NCBI GenBank assembly: GCA_907163375.1
Contig: CAJQUW010015465.1
Span: forward strand, 1-64,000
Reading direction: 5' to 3'
DNA: 64,000 nt
Source: Prostheceraeus crozeri
Lineage: Eukaryota > Platyhelminthes > Polycladida > Euryleptidae
The notes under the pieces are model-generated. The model saw only the letters and a list, made by a program, of their open reading frames with translations. It was not told where the DNA came from and ran no database searches. The position numbers and the translations under genes were made by a program. Below are positions 30,445 through 41,309 of the stretch, one piece after another; position 1 is the first letter of the stretch; every line of letters begins with the position of its first letter.

Positions 30445-32125
30445 CATATCATAGAGTAGGGATAAATAGGTAGAGTGTCGACTCAAAAAAAATACCGGTA
30501 TCTGTATACAGTGAAAATTTTTATATAAAAAATTCAGTTTTTTGCGGAGATTGCGTTTCCGTGGTCCAAAAAATTATTTGAGCAGTTCCAAAAAAGTCAA
30601 AATTTGCCAATTTATATACTACCGAGATGACTCTCCTATATAAGTAGTATGAAACAAGTTGGATATCAAAAGGAATGAATATTTGCTAATAGCCATCCTA
30701 TCTAAGAGGAAATGAAGCTGATTATCAAGGGAATTTCATGATCTGTTTTATAATGAAAGTCTTCATGAAAAAGTCGCGATATTATTCGTACTTTCTTGGC
30801 TAAAATTTAAGTTTTTAGTTCAATTCACCGGCATGATTTCATAATTCACTAAATTCATGTTTCATTTCTTGAATCTGAATAGTGATGTGGACCCATTCAC
30901 ATCTTTCAAAACTAAATGAAGTCATTGTCTTTGATTATGTGATTTTGTTGTGCCAGTGGCAGGTTGCCTGTGATCAGTGGCGTCGCGTGCTCCCAGACCA
31001 CAGGCCTTCGCTCGGATTTGTAATACTATTTCTATACTAGACTTTTTTTATGTTGTAACATTAATTTTCATAAAAGATGAATTTTTAATAACAATTTCCC
31101 GAACATTTTTTAATGCCAAGTGAATGTGCACATGAGAAGTTGATCGCTCATGTCTCCTAACCGCCTTACTCAAGGAGCTGAGATTACTATATCACCTCTC
31201 TGTCCAGACCACATTTTCTCGAGAAGAAAGGAGGAAGGGAAACAGTTTCTTGCGTTTCTCACGGCTGGTCAGCCACTCATGTGTTTGAACTTTGATGCAA
31301 ATGTCTTGTGTATTTCTTATTTCTGTCTCTGTGAGTACTTTCAATTTTTATATCAGGTGCTGGCCTACCTTGCTTGACGACTGTCATCTTTTCAGTATAT
31401 TTCCTTCGGACGAAAGGCGTGATTATGAGCTCATCTACAGTACTAAACATAGCGTCACATAATTCAAGCAAAATCAAATCATGGAATTCTACGGAATCTG
31501 GGTGTTCGAGTCAGATGCATTACTGTGCACTCATTGGCGAACGCTCATCATCTGATCACAGTCTTGTCTCAACGTCAGTCAGCTGCTACTGTTGTTGACG
31601 TAGTTGCCTCTCCGACGAGAAACGAAGGACAGGAACAATTGGGTTGCGCTTCCCTTTCTATATTTAGGTACCGAGCCTCGATCAAGAATAATGGAGAATT
31701 TCATTGTAAAAATTGGAGAAGGCAAAGCATTATGTCTATCGGGAGAGCCAACATTGGTGCGGGCGCGTGCGCTTTGCTGCCTCAACTCTCTTTCGGTCCG
31801 TCTGAGCACACGACTAGCATGTGTGTCTGATCGTTATAAGAAAACAGCTGTGATTCGTGCACGCGCAGCAAAACTCTTCACTCTAAGGTTGAGCGTCTGA
31901 TTTTGAGACGGACAGCTACCACGAGAAGCTATCGAATTTAAATGAAATATAATGAATGATGACACTTTTCATTTTTATAAATGTTGGTAAATTATTATTT
32001 AGGATGCGCCGAAGGTTTCGCAGGTACGGAGAAGACGCCATTGCCTGTGATATAATCACGCTTAAGAAAATATTCTTGAGGTTGAACATGAAAGTAATAG
32101 GTACCCATCGAATTGATAATTTAGC
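30445..32125. repeat. Inverted copy B of the host sequence entered by element 1
   Basis: 30445-30974 plus 32044-32125, once the hAT insertion between them is set aside, is the reverse complement of copy A (1-137 joined to 24522-25115). It keeps an uninterrupted site where element 1 sits in copy A (around 30893). The copies have diverged by substitutions and small indels, so the duplication is older than either insertion. Confidence 0.75.
30975..32043. mobile_element. Non-autonomous hAT element (family 1, copy b)
   Basis: Starts CAGTGGCGTCGCGTGC and ends with the inverted GAAGACGCCATTG. The 8-bp duplication CCTGTGAT is perfect (30967-30974 and 32044-32051). 1,069 bp with no transposase. Its ends match those of 28624-29836. 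It interrupts copy B. Confidence 0.85.
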
Positions 32126-32229
32126 CAACATATGATTCAATATATATGGCTTATGATTCAATTCCACACTCGTCGATATCAATTAAGATGCCTAGAACTG
32201 TACAAGATCAGTCAAAACATCCAAACTAT

Positions 32230-33225
32230 CATCCGTCACTCAAGGAAATCTAGGAGAACGATCCTCTTATGGAAAAGCAGAGATTAGAAACATCAAGATT
32301 AAAAGGGGAATATTCCAAGGAGACACATTGTCATCTCTATTGTTCTACATCTAGAGGAATGAGAGAGAAGATCCACTGCGGGCGGTGGTGAAGATCAATG
32401 GTATTTACCAAGAAAAATCTGAGACGGTCGAAAACTGGACGAAACGAATAGAAAGAGATAGAGAAGATCATTCGAGGCAAAAACCTCTCCATGGGCAATA
32501 TGCAAGACAGATTGAAGAACATTCGATAACTAAGTCCAGATATAGCTGGGTGAGAGTAGGCAATCTGAAAATCGAAACAAAGGCCCTGTTAACAGCAGCA
32601 CAAGACCAAGCGCTAAACACTGAGGCCCATAAGGCTATCATCATGCAGATCAGTAATGACCCCACATGCTGTACGTATGTGTTGTGAGGCAAATGAAACA
32701 GTCTCTCACACACTGACTGTATGCAAAGAACTTGCTAGTACGTAAAATCTCAGATGACACAGTGTGACCATTAAAGCTTTCCACGGGGATATTTGCAAAC
32801 ACTGCTACATTGAAGCAACATCGTCATACGGAAAACACAAACCTCGAGAGATAAATATAGAAGAGCATAAGATCCTATGGGACTTCGATATTCGAACCGA
32901 TCGATACATCCAAGCTAGGAGACCTGATATATAATCTTGCATGATGAAACAAAGAAGATGACACTGACAATTGACAATAATCCGTCAAACAAACAATCCA
33001 TAACATCTGTCAAAAGACAAGGAAAAAATAGAAAAATATCAAGACCTGCGCATCGAAATCCAAAGACTGCAGAGCAAAAGTGATACCAATATTGATTGGC
33101 GCTCGTGGAGCATGCACAGAAAACTTGTCGAAGTACCTGGACACTATTCCAAGTATTACAGTAGATCTTGAAGGGTATTAGATCTCCCTGAGTCTTGTTA
33201 AGACTCCGAGATCTGATGAATAATC
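32230..33225 (+). mobile_element. Decayed LINE, reverse-transcriptase C-terminal part
   Basis: A reverse-transcriptase motif (IKRGIFQGDTLSSLLFYI) is seen around 32292-32356 and is followed by a stop. The frame 32385-32687 then codes the ending of ORF2: KPLHGQYARQI, SWVRVGNLKIETKALLTAAQ, DQALNTEAHKAIIM. Then come remnants of the zinc-knuckle region (ETVSHTLTVCKELA), ILWDFDIRTDRYIQARRPD and IPILIGARGACTENLSKYL in shifted frames. It is 5'-truncated, with several frameshifts and stops, and inactive. Confidence 0.7.
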
Positions 33226-34114
33226 TACCGGCCGCAAAATAAGTCGTGATGTACTAAAAAATATAATTACATGTAATTGCATTCATAATATACACTCCGC
33301 ACTTCAGAAAGATGTGTAACCAAGCCGCTGACAAGTGAATATTAACAGCGGATCTTCAAAGGTCTCTCTCGGGCCAACATTCAGTGCCTGCGTCAGAGGT
33401 ACTGCCCATCTAGAATATGAATGCAGCATCCAAGTTCGGAAATCACTGACGAAGTTGAGATACAGCGCGTGATTCCAGGAGATTCTTCTACCGAGATGCT
33501 TGGACGATGTGGAGCTGGTAACTCCCACCTTTGACCGTTGAATGTTTCACTGTCTGTCTGAAAGTTACTGGAAGCTAGAGTTCGTGAAAAATTCTCCCTC
33601 GTAGAGATCCTTTGCGCTGGAAAGACTTAGGTTTATGCTAAGCTCATAAATTTTTTAAGATAAAGTTAATGATCACTGGTCATACCAGTCACCCAACCAA
33701 TCTATTTGAAGTTATTATACGTTGAAGTTAATTGAGGAATTCTGCTTGCTATTGCTGTTGTGAATGAGAATCTTCTCGCATAAATCGACTGATAATTTTT
33801 TATAAATTTTGTGTAAATTTTAATTCAATTAATACGGTAGATTGACAATTGCTTGCTCATACATCGATGATTTCTGAAAGCGTTTGTCCTCAAATGTAGC
33901 GTCACCATTGTTGAAGTGTTGAAAGTCTGTCACCAATGTCAACTTCTCTCCATCAAAGAATGAATTGATGAATGTTGCAGATTTTGCACTGACTATTGAA
34001 CTTCAAAAGTATTGCCATCATATTCACTACAGTACGTCCGGCATATGTCCGTGGTAGATTTAATACAGGCCTATTGAGTAATCAAGTTACACAAATGCAA
34101 ATAGGCCGGACATT
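33226..34114. other. Host spacer without recognised gene
   Basis: No supported gene. A short frame at 33304-33528 on the minus strand is not distinctive. Confidence 0.3.
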
Positions 34115-34655
34115 GATTATTTGATTTTGAATAAGAATAGCGTGGAGAACATTAGGCGAAGTTTATTGAAATAGATTGTAAGACAAACTGATTAATAGCA
34201 CTAGGACATGTTTTGGGCTGCTCCTTGCCATAGGGACCGAGCTTAAGTGATTTGGAAAAGGTATGTAAATCAACGTGATGAGACGACACAGGTTAGGTCA
34301 CACGTGCGACAAGACCGACCATGGCAGAGCCAGGTCAGTCACGTGCGGTCTGCCACGTGCGCCTGACAAAAAGAGCTTCTAAAATGCGCATGATGCGTTC
34401 ATTACGACATCGCTGCAAGTTACTACAGCAAATCTAGACAGCAGTCCTTGCGATCTCAATTACAGTTTAAAAGATGTTCACTGATGACTGTTTGACATTT
34501 TCCTCTACGGCCATCAATCAAGAACTTAGATCCATAGATGCTCCTTGATCTAACAACCAGGGTCTCATAAGGACCAGCCGAAACATGTTAAGATTATATT
34601 TTACTTTTCTTCAATGAATTTCGCCTGATGTTCTCCACGCTATTCTTATACAAAA
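34115..34655. repeat. Segment bounded by ~50-bp inverted repeats
   Basis: AAGAATAGCGTGGAGAACAT and flanking bases at 34130-34175 return inverted at 34597-34655. No target duplication is evident. Possibly a short DNA-transposon derivative or the remnant of an inverted duplication. Confidence 0.4.
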
Positions 34656-36170
34656 TTATCAATCGGCACAACTGCTTCGATAATTTAATCATTTTGAAAT
34701 TGACAGACACCTTGTTGCCAGCGGTTTGACATTTCCAATAACAGTCGAGAAAATGTCCTTGGTACGGTTTGATCAAAACGTTGAGAATGTGCAGCGATCA
34801 ATCAATCCATTTAGTTGAATTTGGCATCTCTGCAAATACCTGCGATTACCACAATGGGAATAGGATTAGATTTTTCGGCCGGCCGGTGCAGTTCTTCAAT
34901 ATCCTGCTTGTGATTTTCAATGTATAGATCCAACTCCGTCCCGCAAACCAATTTAATTGAAAGTTGGCAGCCATTTGAAGACATGATTTAAATTGGAAAA
35001 TTAAAGCAATGATTTTGATATTGTTACTTTTAATGTCGGTTCAATTCTGATTGTTTTCCATTTTCAGAGACTAAGCGTCATTGGGCATAGACCATGTCAT
35101 CACTGATGTGTCTGTTGAAATATTCATATTGAAGATGCAATCAGAAATGTAATAATATCAAAAATGACAATAGCAACATCATTACTTCAGTTTCCCATTT
35201 AAAGTTGTGTATTCAAACAAAAGCCTTTTTGCTACATTGGAATACGTTGTAAATTTTGAATGATCATATTCTCCTGTTTCAAGATTCTCTCAGTGTGTTT
35301 TCCTGTTCACAGATCCGCAAAATCCGCCGCACTGCTCTCCATGATTTGCGGTGCGCGTTATTAACTCGCACCTGCAGCTGCGTCATGCAGCGTGAACAAT
35401 TTGACAACACCCATGTGTGCACAGGTAGTTGGGGCAGTGTTGAACGTCCTGGCCGAAGACTTGCGCAAGTGCCGACCTGGCGTGTGCCGCATAATGTCAT
35501 CGGTTTTGCGCATAATGCACGAACTTATTACCGGGGGAGCCACCAACTGAATGCAACTGTTGATGATAAATAAAGGTAATGAATTCACATTTCGAAATTC
35601 GCAAACACGTGTTTGCTTTTCAAACCGCTATGCCTCGTGGGTCGCAAGGAAGATTATCATATTGTCAATGAAAAATTGTGAAAATTGTCTCATGTCTCGA
35701 AGAAATGCTTTTCATTAATACTTTATACAGAACTCGCTGGTCCTTAAATCCATTGATGAAACTATTCTTCAGGAAATTGTCATTCGTGAGTTTAGGAGGA
35801 AGCTCATATCTTCACCATCAATGTCTGATGATACTGTTCGTTTTGATAAACATGATTGCACTCAATTGTGCATTATAAACCTCTTTGTCATAGAAATGTT
35901 TCGTCTATAATCAAGAAAAAGACAGTAAAGTCCAGTAATTATTGTGTTACATATGGCAAACTTCATAGCACTCATAGAGATCTGCGTACAGTTGATATCT
36001 ACATGGACACGTCGAAATGTAACGTTAAAAGGTACAAATTAACTAATTTGATAAAAGAGAAGTTCATTAAAGTACTGCCTTTAAAACAGTATTTTGAGAA
36101 ATTTGAAGGACTTGAGTTGAATGAGTGCTCCCTCAAAATTGTTCATTTTGAAACTCAATCTGCTCCGCTC
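34656..36170. other. Host spacer with an exon-like GC-rich block
   Basis: 35293-35575 is clearly richer in GC and CpG than its surroundings. It follows an acceptor-like TTCCTGTTCACAG and ends near AAG|GTAATG, and a 105-residue plus-strand frame is open across it (35256-35573). It could be a host exon but I recognise no protein family. The frame 35856-36311 is also open but runs into the transposon at 36173. Confidence 0.25.
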
Positions 36171-36172
36171 TA

Positions 36173-37161
36173 CACTGTAAATCGCTCAATACCAATTACA
36201 TACGAAGGACGCATACCAAAGTATTTTTTTTGGTATATTTCTGTATTCTCTTGGTATATATTTGTATACTTTTCGTATGTTATTTCAAATGTGGTATGCT
36301 TTACATACTAAAGCCATACCAGCACAATGTTAAAAGAAAGCATCAATCATTTCCAAAGTAGGTTGATTTAAGGCCTTTTTTCAATAAATATCACACTAAT
36401 GCTACTACTGTTTTGCAAGTAGTGAGATAATGACATTCAACAGCAACATTTCCAATGCTGAATTCGATTTTAATACACGTAAGTCTAAGGCATTTCATGA
36501 CTGATCAATAAGTATTCAGCCATCAACAATTATGCATTATGTAATTTTGAAATTAGGCATATTATCAATCCGAAATAAAAACACATTATAATTCATAGAC
36601 GCAAAAGTGGTTATGTTTTAGATATGTAAGTCAACATGTTGCACAAAAGATATCGTTTGAATGAATTGATGTTTATCAACTTGGTTTATAAAGTAGAGGT
36701 AACTAAATGTCCTGTTACTGTTGCTAGACAAGCAGCAACGACGTCAATCTCGAGGAGCGTAAAATAAAACAATAAATCTAATACACTTGAATAACCCACT
36801 ATCAAAAAAAAATATCAACTACTGGTATTACTGAAAAAAGTTACTTGACAGTAGTATGTAATATATACATATTTTTTGCTATGTGACTTAAAACTGCTCA
36901 TACGAAAGACATATCAATTTGCATCGGGTCTCGTATATAAAACATACCAACAACTCGTATTTCAGTGTAAAACAGCCAATCACAGATAGAATAGTTCGTA
37001 TCGTTACATACCAATCACATACGAAAGTAAGTGAGATGTAGTATGAAAAAGATACCAGATCTCTGTAAGCATACCAGAATCTCGTATCAGATGTTCGTTT
37101 CAAATTGTATGCAATTTTGGTATATGTTTGTATGTAATTTTCGTATCCAGCGATTGACAGT
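36173..37161. mobile_element. Non-autonomous DNA transposon with TA target site, rich in CATAC/GTATG
   Basis: TA flanks (36171-36172 and 37162-37163) surround inverted ends CACTGTAAATCGCT and, on the other strand, CACTGTCAATCGCT. Both ends carry many short inverted words such as CATACGAA and TTCGTATG, so sub-ends can fold. 989 bp, no transposase. Confidence 0.65.
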
Positions 37162-37163
37162 GT

Positions 37164-38002
37164 AGTGTCGACGACCATTTAGAATTTGCACATTAGAAGA
37201 TAAACTTGATGTTTTAGGTAATTGTAAATTAGATCGTTTGATTGTTTTGCATATTTTGTTCGTGGTTGTTCATTTTCCGCACCTTTGGATCGATTATTGA
37301 TGTTACTGTCCTGCCATAGCTTTCATTTCAGGTAATGAGTATTCCTCAGACGTGAGTTCGGACATCACTGAGGTTCGAATACTGCAATTAGTTGGTCTAC
37401 AAGTTTTGCTCAAGCCGTCTCGTGCTAGTATTCGTTTCATATACTCACTCAAGACATTTTTACTTCCATCCATCTTCCAAATTTCCAAATCCAATACCAA
37501 ACTTAATTAAACTTCAAATTTTACAGATTGACTAAGTGGTTTGAAATAAATGTTCATCTCAACCCCGATAACCGAAGTGATCGATTATTTGAAAGAATGA
37601 TTTATGTTGTAATGCCGAAACAGATTTTGCGTAGAAAATACAGATCCAATAATCGCATGCCTTCAGAATCAATAGGGCGTGCCCTTGAATTATTGCAATT
37701 AATATAATTTATAATTTTTGTATTAATAATCGCCAATGACTGACCAGTTTGCAATTACACCGACCGCCAACAGCCGGACTTGCTCTAATGGTAATCAGAG
37801 ACGTATTGATGGAAGTCTACACTCTCATAAATGTTGGACTTTTAACTTGTCAAATATTGATCTTCGAAAACACGTGAAAAATGTTTTCTGAAAAACCAGC
37901 GCGAAATGGTCTTTTTTATTTCATTTCTCCAATTTTCATTTCTTGGATGCCATAGTTAGGGACGTTCAGTATAATACAGTATATTCAGGAGACCAAAGCA
38001 CT
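37164..38002. other. Host spacer before element 2
   Basis: No gene is supported. The last bases (38003-38008, TTTCTA) are the left copy of the target duplication of element 2. Confidence 0.35.
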
Positions 38003-38008
38003 TTTCTA

Positions 38009-38392
38009 AGTAGTTTATAGTGTGACATCCGGCGCGACGCTTCGCTTCGCTTTGCTTCGCTTCGCTTGCGCCGGATGTCACACTTTTGCGGGTTTTTTCA
38101 AAAAATCAAAATTTCAAAAAATTTCAAAAATTTAGGTAGACTTCAAATTTCACGTGGCTGAAGGCCGAAGGGTGAAAATTTAAGCGTTTTTAAAAATACC
38201 CAATTTTTCAAATTTTTCAAAATCTCAAAATTTGAGAATTACAATCGGGCGAAGCGCGAAGCCCTAGAACCTTCGGTTCGATTTTCACCCCCCGCCAAAA
38301 TCATGACCGTTCCAGGACACTGAAAATTAGTATTTTTAAAAACGTCTTTTAAATCCATTTTTCAGGTTTTTAAAATATATCATGTGACTAAA
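38009..38392. repeat. Left terminal inverted repeat of element 2, with terminal hairpin
   Basis: Matches the complement of the right end. Within it, GTGTGACATCCGGCGC (38020-38035) and its perfect complement (38068-38083) form a 16-bp hairpin arm around a loop of CTTCG repeats (38036-38067). Confidence 0.9.
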
Positions 38393-38848
38393 AATATTTG
38401 AAGGAATTGACATATTCTTAACAATAAGTTTAGGTACTTTTACAATTGTCATTCAATTGTAGAGAACATCTGCTTCCCGCATTTAAGAATAAAATGCATT
38501 TCAGTGTAAGGAGCTTTGTCCTCCAACTCAAACATTTGAAAGGAAACAATGTATGAAAGAACAAACAGCTGCTACTACTCTGTGAAACAATGACATTTTA
38601 ATTGTACGTTAGGCGAGTTGTTTTAAATTCTTGTTAGTGCGTCAGCACATCCGTATGACGTTAAGATATCTGCCAGCTGTACTGTTTTCATTTATCTCTC
38701 TCGTCTGTCATTGTATCGTGTGCTCAGATTGTTGTGTTATTATTTCAATCAACACTTATCATCTGCTTGCTCTCATCGTTCCGCTATCTTTAATTACGTT
38801 ATTCTTATATTTTGAACATAGTGATTTGTACTAATTTATCCGTCAATC

Positions 38849-39517
38849 ATGAGTCAAGCAGTCGTTGAACAACAAGCCAACATAGCAACGGTACTTCCAG
38901 AGTTCTTCAAAAATATTGCGGATTTGTTCATTCCATCGGAGAAACATTCTGAATACTTTTCGTATATAGACCAGCAAGTGAAGAAAGCGCCTCTACTCTT
39001 CAATCCTGACGCTATACGTTCTGCTCGAAAAGCATACAAAGAGCAACATAAAATCGCAGCCAGAGCAAAGAAGGAAGCAGCACTTCCCTTCAGAATCGAA
39101 ACATTTACAAAACAGTTGAAGGAAAGTGTTGTTGAACGTCATACATTCATCGAATCAGTGGAATATTTTACAGAACCGGCGGGGGACATATCAACGACAG
39201 TGAATTCTTTGAAACAACACTTGAAATACGAAAAACAAAGCCATCTTTTGAGTGTCACATGTAAAATTTTTATTGGAAAACACGCAAATCATATATTATC
39301 CTTGTGTGAGAATAATAAAGCAGATTTCACATATCTCTTAAAACATCACAATATTAACTTTTCACGAACTGAATTGAGTTTCGCAATGAAGTTGGCAAAA
39401 CTGGCAGATAAATATCAGACTCTTTGTAGAGTCTCGCTTCCTATACGACTGTTAAAAACTAATCTTTCAATCTTGGAGCAGTGTCTTTCACAAGATGAGG
39501 GTTTTTGGAATAATTGA
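38849..39517 (+). CDS. Unknown 222-residue protein with host-like base composition
   Basis: An open frame near the left end. It is helix-rich and Lys-rich, with the C-terminal block FTYLLKHHNINFSRTELSFA and KLADKYQTLC that could be a helix-turn-helix, somewhat like the DUF3102 pattern, but this is weak. Unlike all other genes of the element it lacks the A-tract before its ATG and is less AT-rich, so it may have been acquired separately. No family is recognised. Confidence 0.5.
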   Translation: MSQAVVEQQANIATVLPEFFKNIADLFIPSEKHSEYFSYIDQQVKKAPLLFNPDAIRSARKAYKEQHKIAARAKKEAALPFRIETFTKQLKESVVERHTFIESVEYFTEPAGDISTTVNSLKQHLKYEKQSHLLSVTCKIFIGKHANHILSLCENNKADFTYLLKHHNINFSRTELSFAMKLAKLADKYQTLCRVSLPIRLLKTNLSILEQCLSQDEGFWNN

Positions 39518-39532
39518 TTATTCAACCCTTCT

Positions 39533-40200
39533 GTTTTAAATGCAATGTTATTTCCTCTTGCACATGTAAATACAATAGAGTGTTTCATCCAATGAAACCT
39601 TGTCCTCGCGTGGACAGAAAACCCATTGTTTAGAAAATTTGTATCTGTCGGTTTTAAATGCAATGTTATTTCCTCTTGCACATGTAAATACAATAGAGTG
39701 TTTCATCCAATGAAACCTTGTCCTCGCGTGGACAGAAAACCCATTGTTTAGAAAATTTGTATCTGTCGGTTTTAAATGCAATGTTATTTCCTCTTGCACA
39801 TGTAAATACAATAGAGTGTTTCATCCAATGAAACCTTGTCCTCGCGTGGACAGAAAACCCATTGTTTAGAAAATTTGTATCTGTCGGTTTTAAATGCAAT
39901 GTTATTTCCTCTTGCACATGTAAATACAATAGAGTGTTTCATCCAATGAAACCTTGTCCTCGCGTGGACATAAATCTTATTGTTTAGAAAATTTGTATCT
40001 TATATGCAATGTTATTTCCTGTTTTAAATGCAATGTTATTTCCTGTTTTCAATCATTTTCATTATGTTGTTATATGCAATGTTATTTCCTGTTTTAAATG
40101 CAATGTTATTTCCTGTTTTAAATGCAATGTTATTTCCTGTTTTAAATGCAATGTTATTTCCTGTTTTCAATCATTTTCATTATGTTGTTATATGTCGTCA
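39533..40200. repeat. 118-bp tandem repeat (four copies) followed by ~24-bp repeats
   Basis: Four nearly identical 118-bp units start near 39533, 39651, 39769 and 39887. Each has a palindrome-like TTTCATCCAATGAAA and the hairpin GTCCTCGCGTGGAC. From about 40005 a shorter unit, TGCAATGTTATTTCCTGTTT, is repeated about six times. Not CRISPR: no unique spacers. Open frames across it are by-products. Confidence 0.9.
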
Positions 40201-40383
40201 TTTTTCTCTCATCCAATGAAACCTTGTCCTCGCGTGGACAAATTTACATGTATTTCAATGTATCCAAATTGAATGTATGCAAAGTGGTTGTAACCAAATT
40301 GAAATATCCATGTGTTGTTTTTAATTTCTCATTTACGGGAATATAATAGAAATATTGTATCTTCTATAAAAATGAGAAACATC

Positions 40384-40534
40384 AGAGACTTCCAAAAAAT
40401 ATACAGCAAACAAAACCACATTAAATTTCGATTTAAATGAGATTGCTAAGCAATTGGGAGAAAAGAATTTTCACATATTGATGAGTAATGAATTACTATT
40501 GTTAAAAGATGAGCGAAACACCAACTCTATGTAG
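40384..40534 (+). pseudogene. Partial relic duplicate of the protease gene start
   Basis: The sequence codes a diverged match to the first ~50 residues of the protease at 40814 (shared NFDL, IA..LG, KNFHILM, NEL). It is a short fossil copy directly upstream of the whole gene. Confidence 0.6.
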
Positions 40535-40603
40535 TTAAACACTAACACAATGCAACAATGTAACGTTTAAATTTAGATTAAATTAAATAATTTCAAAATC
40601 GAA

Positions 40604-40790
40604 TAAGTAGTAAAGAAAGACATCATTAGAGACCAGTTTTAAATCAATACCCCCCCCCAAGTAGTAAGGAAAGTCATCATTATAAAAATGTTTTAAATCA
40701 ATACCCCCTTCTGACTAAGTAGTAAAGAAAGACATCATTAGAGACCAGTTTTAAATCAATACCCCCCCCCTTCTGACTTCTAGGGGTCCC
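40604..40790. repeat. ~55-bp tandem repeat before the protease gene
   Basis: Three units start near 40606, 40660 and 40718 with AGTAGTAAAGAAAGACATCA or AGTAGTAAGGAAAGTCATCA and end in AAATCAATACCCCCC. The start AGTAGTAAGGAA is the same as the terminal 12 bases of element 1. Confidence 0.8.
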
Positions 40791-40813
40791 TTAAGAAATT
40801 TTTTTATTATAAA

Positions 40814-41275
40814 ATGAGCAACATAAATAAGTTTTTTAAATTATATGGAACGCAAACTACGACAAATTTCGACCTAAAGAAAATCGCTAATCGATTAGGA
40901 ATAAAGAATTTTCATGTTCTAATGAGAAACGAATTACAATTCCTAAAAAATAGGCCAACAGGAACCTTCAGTTCCCGGAACAAAGTTCCATCAATAACTG
41001 TAAATTTCATAACGAATCTTCACACTTCAGACCAAAACGGCGTACATTGGTCAGCAGGTATCTTTAGTAAAAACGGAGATAATTATTATTTTGACTCATA
41101 CGGTTTGCCCCCTACAAATGAAGTAAAAGAATTACTTGGAACGGGAACATACAATACATTTCAAATTCAAAAACCGGGAACAACTTATTGTGGACAATTA
41201 TGTTTATACGTTTTGTACAAATTACAAAAAGGAGTATCATTTCTAGATATTATGTTAGAGTTAAACAATCTATAA
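40814..41275 (+). CDS. Adenain-like maturation protease of element 2
   Basis: 153 residues. His in NGVHWSAGIF (about residue 77), the acidic residue in YYFDSYGLPP and Cys in TTYCGQLCLYVLYKL (about residue 137) give the C5-type catalytic order. It would process capsid and core precursors. It is one of only three plus-strand genes in the element and is convergent with the integrase gene (35 bp between stops). ATG follows TTATTATAAA. Confidence 0.9.
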   Translation: MSNINKFFKLYGTQTTTNFDLKKIANRLGIKNFHVLMRNELQFLKNRPTGTFSSRNKVPSITVNFITNLHTSDQNGVHWSAGIFSKNGDNYYFDSYGLPPTNEVKELLGTGTYNTFQIQKPGTTYCGQLCLYVLYKLQKGVSFLDIMLELNNL

Positions 41276-41309
41276 CTCAAGCGAAGCTAGCTAAAGCGCC
41301 ACCTAAAGG

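Noticed and set aside
31525-31900. Overlapping frames in the GC-richer part of the second hAT element
   Set aside because: Three frames are open at once in a non-autonomous transposon, with no transposase motif.
39415-39929. Three overlapping minus-strand frames of 87-92 residues
   Set aside because: Identical peptides produced by the 118-bp tandem repeat.
39529-40200. CRISPR-like array
   Set aside because: Units are contiguous tandem repeats without unique spacers, in animal DNA.
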